A stretch of DNA of 11,408 nucleotides from Candidatus Sulfotelmatobacter sp. (GCA_030040725.1 JASHTD010000213.1:1-11408), one strand, 5' to 3'. Counted from the first letter of the stretch, positions 1-7,131 are shown. The notes: a model not told the origin generated them from the sequence alone. Program-made: numbers and translations.

Positions 1-2133
1 CGCAACGAGTACCAGAACCGCGGCTATTTCAAAATGAACACCGTGGGCGAGGCTAAGACGCAGATTCACGACACTGGTCATCAGGGCGGCCACATACCGC
101 TGATTCAAAGCGGACCCGGTAAAGCGGTCGATATCACGATGCAAATCGAAGAGGGTGAGCGTTATACCCTGGGCGGAATCACCTTCAAGAACAATCAGGC
201 GGTCACTAATACCAAGGCGCTGCGCAATCTTTTTCCCATCAAAGACGGAGATGTTTTCAGCAAGGAAAAAATCGCTAAGGGTCTTGAGAACTTGCGTAAA
301 GCCTATGGCGAACTTGGATTCATCAACTTTACTTCCATTCCTGACACCCACTTCGACGATGAAAAGAAGCAGATATTCCTCGATGTGGATGTGGACGAAG
401 GCAAGCGGTTCTATGTCCGGCGCATCGAGTTTCAGGGCAATACCACAACCCGCGATAAAGTCATACGGCGCGAGATCGCCCTCGAGGAAGGCAGTATTTA
501 CAACTCGCGTCTGTGGGAGTTAAGCCTTCTGCGGTTGAACCAGTTGGGATACTTCGACCAGCTGAAACCGGACGATCCCAACACCACGGTTCGCACCCTT
601 GACGAAAAAGACGGCCTCGTCGATCTCACTCTGAAGGTGCATGAAAGAGGCAAGAACAGCATCGGCTTGAATGGCGGCGTGAGTGGTCTCGAAGGCGCCT
701 TCGTGGGCATCAATTACGCCACCAACAATTTCCTCGGCTTGGGTGAGACGCTCTCGGTCCAGGCCAGTATTGGAAACCTGGCCCGCAGCATTCGCTTTGG
801 TTTCGTTCAGCCCTACCTGTTTGACCGGCCGCTGCAGTTCGGCTTCAATATTTACTACAACCGGGTCAACTACGACCAGGCGCGGCAACTCTCGATTTTC
901 AGCGGTCAAACGCTGAACCTGCCGAATACCGTGTTGCAGAACCTGCAGAACTACTCGCAATCGAGCGCTGGATTCACCACCTCGCTTAGCTACCCGTTGC
1001 GGCATTCCTTCAAGCGTGTTGGCATCACTTACTCGTTCGACCGGTCATCGTTGGTGGCTCTGAGCACCGCCTCCAAGAATCTGTTCACGTACCTCGCTTT
1101 CCGCGGTATCTCCGGCCCGCAAGCGCTCGAAGGAATCCTCACCAGCAAGATTTTCCCCAACTTCTCGTTCAACACACTCGATAGCCCGATGTTCCCACAT
1201 CACGGCCATCAGTTCACGGCGGGCGCGGAACTCGCGGGCTTAGGCGGAACGATTCGCTCGATTCGCCCGGTCGTGCAGTACAAACGATTTATTCCGGTGC
1301 AAAATCGGCGTAATGCCCTAGGCTTCAACTTCCAGACTTCTTTTATTACGGGCTTCGGCGGATTGGTCGCGCCGCCATTCGAGCGCTCGTACATGGGCGG
1401 CGAAAACGATCTGCGCGGCTTCGATATTCGCTCCATTTCTCCCGTCGCATTTCTGCCAAACGTGGGCTCCATCACCCTCAGCAATCGCGATGGAACGCCC
1501 GTTCTTCTCGATCCGCAGAATCCGCGCGCGGGCGCGGTTAAAGTACCGATCCCGATCGATCAAATCGTATTTCCGGGCGGTGACTTTAGCATGGTTACGA
1601 ACTTCGAATACCGCATCACCATTGCTGGCCCGGTGGCCTTAGCGCCGTTCATGGATGCGGGCATCGATCCCATACTTCGCCGCTCGCAGCTGCAGATTGC
1701 GCAGGTGCAGTATGAGACGGTGGTGGGCACTCCTCTCGGTTGTCCACAGTTGGTGCAGACGGCTACCGCCAATACCTGCACGTTGGGAAGCGTCCTGAGC
1801 CCGCCGCCTTCGCAGAATTTGCAGGTCTTCGGCCAGACTAACTGGAGGCCCAGAATGTCCACGGGGCTCGAGCTGCAAGTATTCTTGCCCGTGATTAACG
1901 CACCCTTCCGCATCTATTGGGCCTACAACCCGCTGCGCCTGGACGAGCCGGCCAACCCGCCGATTCCGATTACGGCCTCCATGTTCCCGCAATCTTGCAA
2001 CCCCAAGACCGGCTGCCAGCTCACCGCCGCAGGGGCGTATACCTTCAACCTGGCGCGCAACGCGTACGCTCCCACCTTCCTTTTGCGGGAGCCGAGAAAG
2101 ACCTTCCGGTTCACTGTGGCGACTACTTTCTAA
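1..2133 (+). CDS. bamA: BamA outer-membrane protein assembly factor (5'-truncated by window edge)
   Basis: BamA is the core outer-membrane beta-barrel insertase: periplasmic POTRA domains receive unfolded porins and the C-terminal barrel inserts them. The reading frame is open from base 1, so the gene starts before the window; the ATG at 34 is internal. Numbering from the first codon seen, residues 1-53 look like the end of one POTRA, followed by two complete POTRAs (about 53-133 and 137-216, each with a G-x-x-[YF] pattern and an EG turn). The 16-strand-type barrel begins near 218. The barrel carries the Omp85 hallmark: GGENDLRGF with R472-G473-F474, the conserved lid-loop motif. The protein ends in Phe (TVATTF), the usual C-terminal signal of barrel proteins. 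The following gene encodes an OmpH/Skp chaperone, a classic neighbour. A related Omp85 protein such as TamA is less likely given that neighbour. Confidence 0.93.
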   Translation, partial: RNEYQNRGYFKMNTVGEAKTQIHDTGHQGGHIPLIQSGPGKAVDITMQIEEGERYTLGGITFKNNQAVTNTKALRNLFPIKDGDVFSKEKIAKGLENLRKAYGELGFINFTSIPDTHFDDEKKQIFLDVDVDEGKRFYVRRIEFQGNTTTRDKVIRREIALEEGSIYNSRLWELSLLRLNQLGYFDQLKPDDPNTTVRTLDEKDGLVDLTLKVHERGKNSIGLNGGVSGLEGAFVGINYATNNFLGLGETLSVQASIGNLARSIRFGFVQPYLFDRPLQFGFNIYYNRVNYDQARQLSIFSGQTLNLPNTVLQNLQNYSQSSAGFTTSLSYPLRHSFKRVGITYSFDRSSLVALSTASKNLFTYLAFRGISGPQALEGILTSKIFPNFSFNTLDSPMFPHHGHQFTAGAELAGLGGTIRSIRPVVQYKRFIPVQNRRNALGFNFQTSFITGFGGLVAPPFERSYMGGENDLRGFDIRSISPVAFLPNVGSITLSNRDGTPVLLDPQNPRAGAVKVPIPIDQIVFPGGDFSMVTNFEYRITIAGPVALAPFMDAGIDPILRRSQLQIAQVQYETVVGTPLGCPQLVQTATANTCTLGSVLSPPPSQNLQVFGQTNWRPRMSTGLELQVFLPVINAPFRIYWAYNPLRLDEPANPPIPITASMFPQSCNPKTGCQLTAAGAYTFNLARNAYAPTFLLREPRKTFRFTVATTF

Positions 2134-2170
2134 ACCGCGGAGCCCACAGGTTTCGGCAGTGGGCGGTTTT
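2132..2170 (+). terminator. probable intrinsic terminator of bamA
   Basis: Directly at the stop codon, AAACC (2132-2136) and GCCCAC (2142-2147) can pair with GTGGGC (2159-2164) and GGTTT (2165-2169). This gives a stem with a 5-nt bulge on the 5' side, an 11-nt loop and a short T run (2167-2170). The T run is short and partly in the stem, so efficiency is uncertain. The same GTGGGC can alternatively pair with a second GCCCAC at 2177-2182. Confidence 0.5.
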
Positions 2171-2191
2171 AAAACAGCCCACCACCCAGGT

Positions 2192-2220
2192 TTGACGGAG
2201 CCGCAGCGTCTCTCTATAAT
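2192..2220 (+). promoter_or_regulatory. strong sigma70-type promoter for ompH
   Basis: TTGACG at 2192-2197 and TATAAT at 2215-2220 are separated by exactly 17 bp. This matches the -35/-10 consensus in 11 of 12 positions. Transcription would start near 2227, about 285 nt before the ompH start codon. The 9-mer CTATAATCG around the -10 box is repeated exactly at the alr promoter (4189-4197). The promoter means ompH is probably transcribed independently of bamA. Confidence 0.8.
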
Positions 2221-2511
2221 CGTTACGTTCCAGGGCATTGTAGAAAATAGACCAAAGCTGGGCAGCACGTCCGCAACTCCGGCGCAGTATGCCGGCATGC
2301 CATTGCGGCGAGTTCCGATAAGCGTCTGACGGGGCGATCGTTCGAAAAGCAAGACTTCCGTGAATGCGGCCCAGCGTTGCCTGAAAAAAGGTAATCCGAG
2401 TTCTTCCCGGAACCAGATGGAATGCAAAAGTGTGACCGGAACCGAATTGAGGGGAACCGGAAGGTACGAAATCGGAATGCACGAAAAATTCCAAGGAGTT
2501 GAATCGATCCA
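2221..2511 (+). promoter_or_regulatory. long non-coding leader upstream of ompH
   Basis: About 290 nt separate the promoter from the ompH start, with no convincing gene. Visible elements are: a hairpin CCGGC (2279-2283) / GCCGG (2291-2295) with a 7-nt loop; three copies of GGAACC (2409-2414, 2438-2443, 2453-2458); two copies of GGAATGCA (2419-2426, 2474-2481); and only very short ORFs, one of which overlaps the ompH start (2417-2515). I recognise no known riboswitch or small-RNA family. It may be a regulatory 5' UTR, contain a processed small RNA, or be unconstrained spacer. Conservation in related genomes would tell. Confidence 0.5.
2493..2498 (+). promoter_or_regulatory. ribosome binding site of ompH
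   Basis: AAGGAG lies 13 nt before the ATG at 2512, slightly farther than usual. No in-frame start codon lies closer, and the ATG is followed at once by a good signal peptide, so this start is supported. Confidence 0.6.
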
Positions 2512-3219
2512 ATGACAAGCAAGTTTCTGCGTTCGCTTCTGGCCGTTGCCGTGATCTCTATGATTTCCGCATGGGCCCAAACCGCCGGCGCTGCTCCCAC
2601 AGAACCTCCTAATGCGCCCTCCGCTGCCACTCCTGCTCCGGTTGCTACCGGAACCGGCACCAAGATCGGAACTATTAATATTGAGCAGGCCGTTCTCAAC
2701 ACCAACGAAGGCCAGCGCGACTTTTCTGCCCTGCAAAAAAAGCTGGAGCCGAGACAAAACGAATTGAAGTCGCAAAACGATGAGCTCGAAAGCTTGCAAA
2801 AGCAGCTCGACACCCAGGGCCCCAAACTGAACGACGATGCCCGTGCCGAACTGGTCCGCCAGATCCAGGACAAGAAGAAGGCTCTGGATCGCGCGGTGCA
2901 GGATTTCCAGGAGGATGGCCAGAATCAGCAGAAAGAGGTTTTCCAGCGCATTCTGCAGAAAATGGCTCCCGTGATCGTGAAGCATGCCCAGGAGGGCGGC
3001 TACGCCATGATCGTCGACACTTCCAACCCTTGGCCGCAGAGCCCGGTGTTGTGGTACGACGGCAACAAATCCGATATCACCAAGGCGGTGATTGATCTCT
3101 ACAATACGCAGTCCGGAGTTCCTGCGCCCGCGGCCTCTGCGCCAGCGGCAGCCAAGCCGGCGGCTCCGAGAACGACCACGCCTAAGCCTGCGGCCCCGAA
3201 ACCAACCACGCCGCAGTAG
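2512..3219 (+). CDS. ompH: OmpH/Skp-family periplasmic chaperone
   Basis: Skp/OmpH proteins are trimeric periplasmic chaperones that hold unfolded outer-membrane proteins and hand them to BamA. The 235-residue product has a signal peptide (Lys/Arg at 4-7, hydrophobic core about 8-20, likely cleavage after AWA or AGA near 22-27). An Ala/Pro/Thr-rich linker (about 28-48) precedes a short strand, KIGTINIEQAV (51-61), typical of the OmpH core start. A long charged, Gln/Lys/Glu-rich coiled coil follows (about 70-150), which forms the tentacles in this family. The return segment GGYAMIVDTSN (162-172) and the end of the core (AVIDLYN, 192-198) match the family pattern. Unlike the roughly 160-residue E. 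coli Skp, it has a C-terminal tail of about 35 residues that is almost only Ala, Pro, Thr and Lys. It sits just after bamA with its own promoter and terminator. Family is confident; the role of the tail is unknown. Confidence 0.9.
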   Translation: MTSKFLRSLLAVAVISMISAWAQTAGAAPTEPPNAPSAATPAPVATGTGTKIGTINIEQAVLNTNEGQRDFSALQKKLEPRQNELKSQNDELESLQKQLDTQGPKLNDDARAELVRQIQDKKKALDRAVQDFQEDGQNQQKEVFQRILQKMAPVIVKHAQEGGYAMIVDTSNPWPQSPVLWYDGNKSDITKAVIDLYNTQSGVPAPAASAPAAAKPAAPRTTTPKPAAPKPTTPQ

Positions 3220-3225
3220 TTTGTG

Positions 3226-3282
3226 CGACACCGAGTGTGTCGAGAAAGTTCCCAGCAAGCCGCACGCGAGTGCGGCTTTTTT
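3226..3282 (+). terminator. intrinsic terminator of ompH
   Basis: A perfect 9-bp stem AAGCCGCAC (3257-3265) / GTGCGGCTT (3270-3278) closes on a GCGA tetraloop (a GNRA loop) and runs into six T's (3277-3282). A smaller hairpin, CGACAC (3226-3231) / GTGTCG (3237-3242), precedes it just after the stop codon. This is a textbook rho-independent terminator and separates ompH from the tonB-like gene. Confidence 0.92.
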
Positions 3283-3373
3283 CTTTGCTGCAACGATCCG
3301 GCGAAGCAGGTCGCGGTGTCTTTACCGGCAACGATCTCTATTGATCAAGGATCGCGTAAGTAACGACCGTGCC

Positions 3374-3380
3374 GAGGAGG
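3374..3380 (+). promoter_or_regulatory. ribosome binding site that fixes the TonB-like start
   Basis: GAGGAGG lies 5 nt before the ATG at 3386. The same frame is open back to 3092 without a stop, but that upstream part overlaps the end of ompH and the terminator and reads as Arg/Pro-rich nonsense, so the ATG at 3386 is the real start. Confidence 0.85.
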
Positions 3381-3385
3381 ACGCC

Positions 3386-4114
3386 ATGTTTGAAAGCGTG
3401 CTGAGTTCGCCGTCGGATGCATGTTCGCGCCGTGGTCTTACAACCTTGACTTCGTTTGGCGTAGAAGCGCTCGTCGTGGCTGTGTTGCTGATCTTGCCGT
3501 TGCTTCGGCCGATGGGCACACCTTTGCTTCGTCACCTTTCGACTCCGATCAGCCTGTCTCCAGCTCCTCCGGGGCCTGTGGCAGTTCACTCCCGATCTGT
3601 TACGGGACCTGCTGCCGGTTCCAATCCGGCGGAAATTATCTTGCGCCAACCGGATGAGATTCCCGCTCACATCGCGCCCGGCGACGGAGGAGTTGCACCG
3701 CCGATTGCTCCTTCCGGCCCATATATTCCCGGGGTTAGAGGAGCCGGCAATTCGAGCGGAGTCTGGAATTCACTCGGAACAGGTTCGGCTCCGGTAATTC
3801 CAAAGCCTCCGGTCTCGACCGCGCAGACGGTCCGACTGTCACATATGAGCGAAGGAGATATGGTTCACAAAGTCGTGCCCACCTACCCGCCTTTAGCACG
3901 AACCGCTCGTATTCAGGGAGCTGTGATTCTGCAGGCCATGATCGGCAAATCGGGCACAATCGAAAATCTGAGGCTTCTCTCCGGGCACCCGATGCTCGCG
4001 CCTGCGGCGATTGAAGCGGTTCGTCAGTGGCGCTATCGGCCTTACATTCTGAATGGCGAGCCTGTCGAAGTCGAGACGCAGATCACCGTGAACTTCTCAC
4101 TGGCTGGCAACTGA
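3386..4114 (+). CDS. TonB-like energy transducer protein
   Basis: TonB-family proteins span the inner membrane and pass proton-motive energy to outer-membrane transporters through a C-terminal domain. This 242-residue protein has a short cytoplasmic N-terminus, one hydrophobic segment (about 24-41, VEALVVAVLLILPLL), a Pro/Gly/Ser-rich periplasmic linker (about 45-150), and a clear TonB C-terminal domain (about 160-240). The domain shows the usual features: PTYPPLARTARIQGAV, then a SG-x-I-x-x-L strand, HPMLAPAAIEAVRQWRYRP and a final V-x-V-x-F-type strand. The linker lacks the long Glu-Pro/Lys-Pro repeats of E. coli TonB. No exbB or exbD lies in the window. It has its own ribosome binding site and follows a strong terminator, so it is transcribed separately from ompH, though I see no clear promoter. 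Partner transporter unknown. Confidence 0.85.
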   Translation: MFESVLSSPSDACSRRGLTTLTSFGVEALVVAVLLILPLLRPMGTPLLRHLSTPISLSPAPPGPVAVHSRSVTGPAAGSNPAEIILRQPDEIPAHIAPGDGGVAPPIAPSGPYIPGVRGAGNSSGVWNSLGTGSAPVIPKPPVSTAQTVRLSHMSEGDMVHKVVPTYPPLARTARIQGAVILQAMIGKSGTIENLRLLSGHPMLAPAAIEAVRQWRYRPYILNGEPVEVETQITVNFSLAGN

Positions 4115-4164
4115 GGGCCTGGTCCATAAATCTCGACCCTGCTAGGGAGTAGTCCAAGCGTAAC

Positions 4165-4195
4165 CTGAGGAGGAAGCACCGGCGGCCACTATAAT
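4165..4195 (+). promoter_or_regulatory. promoter placing alr on a near-leaderless transcript
   Basis: TATAAT at 4190-4195 is a perfect -10 box; CTGAGG (4165-4170) is a weak -35 with 19-bp spacing. Transcription would begin near 4202, only about 3 nt before the alr ATG (4205). An AGGAGG sequence at 4168-4173 looks like a Shine-Dalgarno site but is 31 nt from the ATG, too far to serve it, and would lie upstream of the predicted transcript. Confidence 0.6.
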
Positions 4196-4204
4196 CGAAC
4201 CTTA

Positions 4205-5377
4205 ATGGCAACGACTGCAGAAGTATTGAGCCGCGTGGCAACCCGTCCTACGTGGGCGGAGGTTTCGCTTGGGACGTTGAAGCAGAACTTTCGCACCGTG
4301 GTCAAGCATGCCGGCGCGAGCGTTACCGTCTGCGCGGTGGTGAAAGCCGATGCCTACGGTCACGGCGCGGTCGAGTGTTCCCGTGCCTTGCAGGCGGAAG
4401 GTGCAAAGTGGTTGGGCGTTACGTCTCTCGATGAAGCGATTCCCTTGCGCGAGGAGGGCATCGAAACTCGTATTTTGCTGATGACGGGCTTCTGGCGAGG
4501 CGAGGAAAATGAGATCGTCCGTCTGCGTTTTACCCCAACCGTGTGGGAACCGTGGCATATCGAACTTCTCGAGAAGGCGGCGGCGTCGGCGGCCGTCAAG
4601 CATGCGGTGAATCTAAAAGTGGATACCGGCATGGGGCGTCTGGGTGTTTCGCCAGATGAACTTCAGGCCGTACTGAAGGCTTTGAGCACTGCCCCTCACC
4701 TGGTTGTCGAAGGACTTTCGACGCACTTAGCATCGTCTGAGATCATGGACGCTCCCTCGGTCGCGGAACAAACGCACCGCTTCGAGGAAGCGCTTCGCAT
4801 GGTGCGCGCCGCAGGCTTTGAGCCCACGCTGGTGCACATGGCGAATACCAGCGCCCTGATCTCGCGCCGGGAGACCTGGAACAGCATGGTGCGTCCGGGC
4901 GTTGCGCTCTACGGATACTACTTGCCATTCCAGCGCGCCGGCCGGGAAGTGAGCGGAGGCACGCTACGACTTTCCGTAAAGCCGGTTCTTACCTGGAAGA
5001 CGCGGATTCTCTCGCTGCGGAGCTTCACCGCTAATCAACCGTTGGGTTATGGCGGAACCTATGTAACGAAAGCGCCGGCGCGCATCGCCGTGCTACCCGT
5101 GGGCTACGCTGACGGGTACAATCGCCAGCTTTCGAATCGAGGTCGCGTTATCGTGCGCGATCACTATGCGCCAATCGTGGGAAGCATCTCGATGGATCTG
5201 ACGCTCGTGGAGGTGACCGGCATTCCCGGAATCGCTGTTGGGGATGAAGTCATTCTGCTCGGTACCAGCGATGGCCTGACCGTGGATGCCCTCGAACACG
5301 CGCGCTGGGCAAACAGTTCTCCTTACGAAATTCTCTGCAATATTTCGAAGCGTGTGCCGCGAAGGTACGAGAGCTAG
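4205..5377 (+). CDS. alr: alanine racemase
   Basis: Alanine racemase interconverts L- and D-alanine with pyridoxal phosphate in the cytosol; D-alanine is needed for peptidoglycan. The 390-residue protein is full length. The PLP-binding lysine is K47 in the signature AVVKADAYGHG. Further family motifs are KVDTGMGRLG (138-147, with R145), LSTHLASSE, HMANTS, MVRPGVALYG (228-237, with R230 near the PLP nitrogen) and LGYGGTY, whose Y282 should be the second catalytic base. VGYADGYNR and GSISMD (326-331) follow in the C-terminal beta domain. The start at 4205 has no usable Shine-Dalgarno; a perfect -10 box just upstream suggests leaderless translation. No in-frame alternative start codon lies between the AGGAGG at 4168 and the ATG. 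Whether the organism has a second (catabolic, dadX-type) racemase cannot be seen here. Confidence 0.95.
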   Translation: MATTAEVLSRVATRPTWAEVSLGTLKQNFRTVVKHAGASVTVCAVVKADAYGHGAVECSRALQAEGAKWLGVTSLDEAIPLREEGIETRILLMTGFWRGEENEIVRLRFTPTVWEPWHIELLEKAAASAAVKHAVNLKVDTGMGRLGVSPDELQAVLKALSTAPHLVVEGLSTHLASSEIMDAPSVAEQTHRFEEALRMVRAAGFEPTLVHMANTSALISRRETWNSMVRPGVALYGYYLPFQRAGREVSGGTLRLSVKPVLTWKTRILSLRSFTANQPLGYGGTYVTKAPARIAVLPVGYADGYNRQLSNRGRVIVRDHYAPIVGSISMDLTLVEVTGIPGIAVGDEVILLGTSDGLTVDALEHARWANSSPYEILCNISKRVPRRYES

Positions 5378-5468
5378 TCCGTTCCCATTCAGCTCTCAAA
5401 TGGCGACTGCGAGTGGCGGATTGCGACCACTGGATGCGCCGACTGTCATGTTCATCCATGTTGCTTGT

Positions 5469-5474
5469 TAGACT
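5469..5474 (+). promoter_or_regulatory. possible -10 element for the alpha/beta hydrolase gene
   Basis: TAGACT within GTTAGACT ends 12 nt before the ATG at 5487. A start near 5481 would leave only about 6 nt of leader. No good -35 is seen at the right distance. The match is suggested mainly because similar hexamers sit in the same place before neighbouring genes that lack a Shine-Dalgarno. Confidence 0.3.
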
Positions 5475-5486
5475 AAGACTGGCACA

Positions 5487-6602
5487 ATGCCCTCACTCTA
5501 CGCACAGTGGATGTACGATTGGGAGCACCGGCTCACCTCGGTGGACAATAACCGCGTGGTGCGTCCGCTGGAGTGGGGCCTCGAGTGGGCGCGCAACTGG
5601 CCCTGCCGCAACGGGTACAGTCCGGCTCAAGCTGCCAACGACCCGGCGAAGTTCCTGATTGATTTCAACCACCGGATCGTCGCGTCCAGCGACGAATTTT
5701 ATTCTTATGTTCAGCCCACCGACTTTCGCCTGGAAACGCGCGAAGTCAAAGTCTTTTCCACGCGCGAAATTCCTGATCCGAAGCTAGAAGCGAAAGTGAA
5801 AGGAACGCACGCTGAATTTCTTCGCTTTACATCGCCGGTGAAAACCCCTTACCCGGAAAACGATCTGGTGAATGCGCGCTGGTTTCCGGCGCGGGGGCGT
5901 CGTGCGGTGGTGCTTCTCCCGCACTGGAATTCGGATGCGATTTCCTACGCCAGTCTCTGTCGCGTGCTGAACATGCTGGGAATTGCGGTGCTGCGGTTGA
6001 GCATGCCGCATCACGATATCCGCATGCCGGGGGAAATCAGCCGCGCGGATTACGCGGTGTCGGCAAACATTGGCCGCACGCTCGACGCCGTGCGGCAAGG
6101 CGTGGCCGATATTCGCAGCTGTCTCGATTGGCTCGAGCAGCAGGGTTATAGCAAACTTGGAATTATGGGCACCAGTTTGGGCTCTTGTTACGCGTTCATT
6201 GCGGCGGCGCACGATCCCCGCATTCGCGTTGCCGCCTTCAACCACGCATCTACTTATGTTGCCGACGTGGTGTGGCATGGGCAATCCACCCGGCACATCC
6301 GGGAAGGGATGGAGTCGCAGATCACGCTGGAGACTTTGCGCCAGGCATGGCTTGCCGTGAGTCCCATGGCTTATTTCGATCAGTTCTCGCGCTGGCCGCG
6401 AAAGTCGCTCATTGTATATGCAAAATACGATCTGACGTTCTTGCCTGAACTATCGCGCGAGATTGTCGCCGAATTCGCACGACGGGGTTTGGATCACAAG
6501 GTGGTGGCTTTACCTTGCGGTCACTACACCATGGGCGAAGCTCCCTACAGCTACCTGGACGGCTGGCATCTCGCTTCGTTTTTGCGCACGGCGTTCATCT
6601 AG
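5487..6602 (+). CDS. alpha/beta hydrolase fold protein, substrate unknown
   Basis: The 371-residue protein has the core of an alpha/beta hydrolase. After a long N-terminal region of about 135 residues comes the first core strand AVVLLPHWNSD (140-150), giving a likely oxyanion-hole segment. The nucleophile elbow is GIMGTSLGSCY (225-235), with Ser230 in a G-x-S-x-G motif. A probable acid, Asp315 (IVYAKYDLTF), and a probable His346 (LPCGHYTMG) complete a Ser-Asp-His triad. No signal peptide or membrane segment is evident, so it is probably cytosolic. The N-terminal part (MYDWEHRL, then RPLEWGLEW) resembles the ABHD18/DUF2048-type large hydrolases from memory, but I cannot confirm this. It sits 109 bp after alr with no visible terminator between, so partial read-through is possible. 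The start has no Shine-Dalgarno; upstream in-frame extension is not supported. Confidence 0.8.
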   Translation: MPSLYAQWMYDWEHRLTSVDNNRVVRPLEWGLEWARNWPCRNGYSPAQAANDPAKFLIDFNHRIVASSDEFYSYVQPTDFRLETREVKVFSTREIPDPKLEAKVKGTHAEFLRFTSPVKTPYPENDLVNARWFPARGRRAVVLLPHWNSDAISYASLCRVLNMLGIAVLRLSMPHHDIRMPGEISRADYAVSANIGRTLDAVRQGVADIRSCLDWLEQQGYSKLGIMGTSLGSCYAFIAAAHDPRIRVAAFNHASTYVADVVWHGQSTRHIREGMESQITLETLRQAWLAVSPMAYFDQFSRWPRKSLIVYAKYDLTFLPELSREIVAEFARRGLDHKVVALPCGHYTMGEAPYSYLDGWHLASFLRTAFI

Positions 6603-6643
6603 GACGGAGCGACTGAATTTCCTCTTCAACTCGAATCGCGAGT

Positions 6644-6649
6644 TAGAAT
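6644..6649 (+). promoter_or_regulatory. possible -10 element for the acetyltransferase gene
   Basis: TAGAAT within GTTAGAAT ends 5 nt before the ATG at 6655, so a transcript from it would begin at or near the start codon. It resembles GTTAGACT before the preceding hydrolase gene. No convincing -35 is seen. The gene could equally be carried on a transcript from the hydrolase gene 52 bp upstream. Confidence 0.3.
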
Positions 6650-6654
6650 GTTGT

Positions 6655-7131
6655 ATGCAGAGCGCGTCCGCAAATTCCTGCGAAGAGCTTGTCGAGTATC
6701 GTCGCGGCGATTATCTGATCAGTACCGACCGGGCGCGTCTTGACCTCGATGTCGTGCACGGCTTCTTGACGGACTGCTACTGGGCGAAGGGCATTCCGCG
6801 CGAGCTGGTTGGAAGATCGATGCAGAATTCCTTATGCTTCGGCATCTACCATGCTGATACCCAGCAGGTCGGTTTTTCGCGGGTGGTCAGCGACTTTGCC
6901 ACGGTTGCGTATCTCGGCGACGTTTTCGTGCTGGAGTCGCATCGCGGGCATGGCCTGTGCAAATGGATGATGGAGTGCATCGTTAAACATCCTGCGCTGC
7001 AGGGTCTGCGCCGCTGGATTTTGCTCACGCGCGATGCGCACGGGCTTTATTCAAGCTTTGGTTTCACTCCGCTGAAGGCCCCGGAGCGTTACATGGAACT
7101 TCATCGGCCTGACGTGTATGAAAGGCATTAG
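6655..7131 (+). CDS. GNAT-family N-acetyltransferase
   Basis: GNAT enzymes transfer acetyl from acetyl-CoA to an amine; the substrate here is unknown. The 158-residue protein shows the fold in order: an N-terminal strand/helix region (YLISTDRARLDLDVVHGFL, 20-38), strand GFSRVVSD (73-80), then motif A DVFVLESHRGHGLCKWMM (89-106). In motif A, R97-G98-H99-G100 forms the pyrophosphate-binding R-G-x-G loop. Motif B is WILLTRDAHGLYSSFGFTPL (121-140), ending in the usual GLYxxFGF signature. The frame continues upstream to 6463, but that part overlaps the hydrolase and does not look like protein, so ATG 6655 is preferred. No Shine-Dalgarno is visible. The stop is 10 bp before glyA, which suggests co-transcription; a functional link to serine/glycine metabolism is not implied by the sequence. 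Confidence 0.88.
   Translation: MQSASANSCEELVEYRRGDYLISTDRARLDLDVVHGFLTDCYWAKGIPRELVGRSMQNSLCFGIYHADTQQVGFSRVVSDFATVAYLGDVFVLESHRGHGLCKWMMECIVKHPALQGLRRWILLTRDAHGLYSSFGFTPLKAPERYMELHRPDVYERH

Noticed and set aside
1639..3258. Minus-strand open frame of 539 codons opposite the end of bamA, the leader and ompH
   Set aside because: The predicted protein is Arg/Gly/Ser-rich low complexity with no domain, lies opposite two well-supported genes and a strong promoter and terminator, and is expected from the codon bias of the real strand.
4128..4160. Short CCCT-GCT-AGGG hairpin after the TonB-like gene as a terminator
   Set aside because: The stem is only 4 bp and no T run follows.
6463..6654. N-terminal extension of the acetyltransferase overlapping the hydrolase
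   Set aside because: The extension overlaps 140 bp of the hydrolase gene in another frame and has no GNAT-like content; the GNAT fold fits from ATG 6655.
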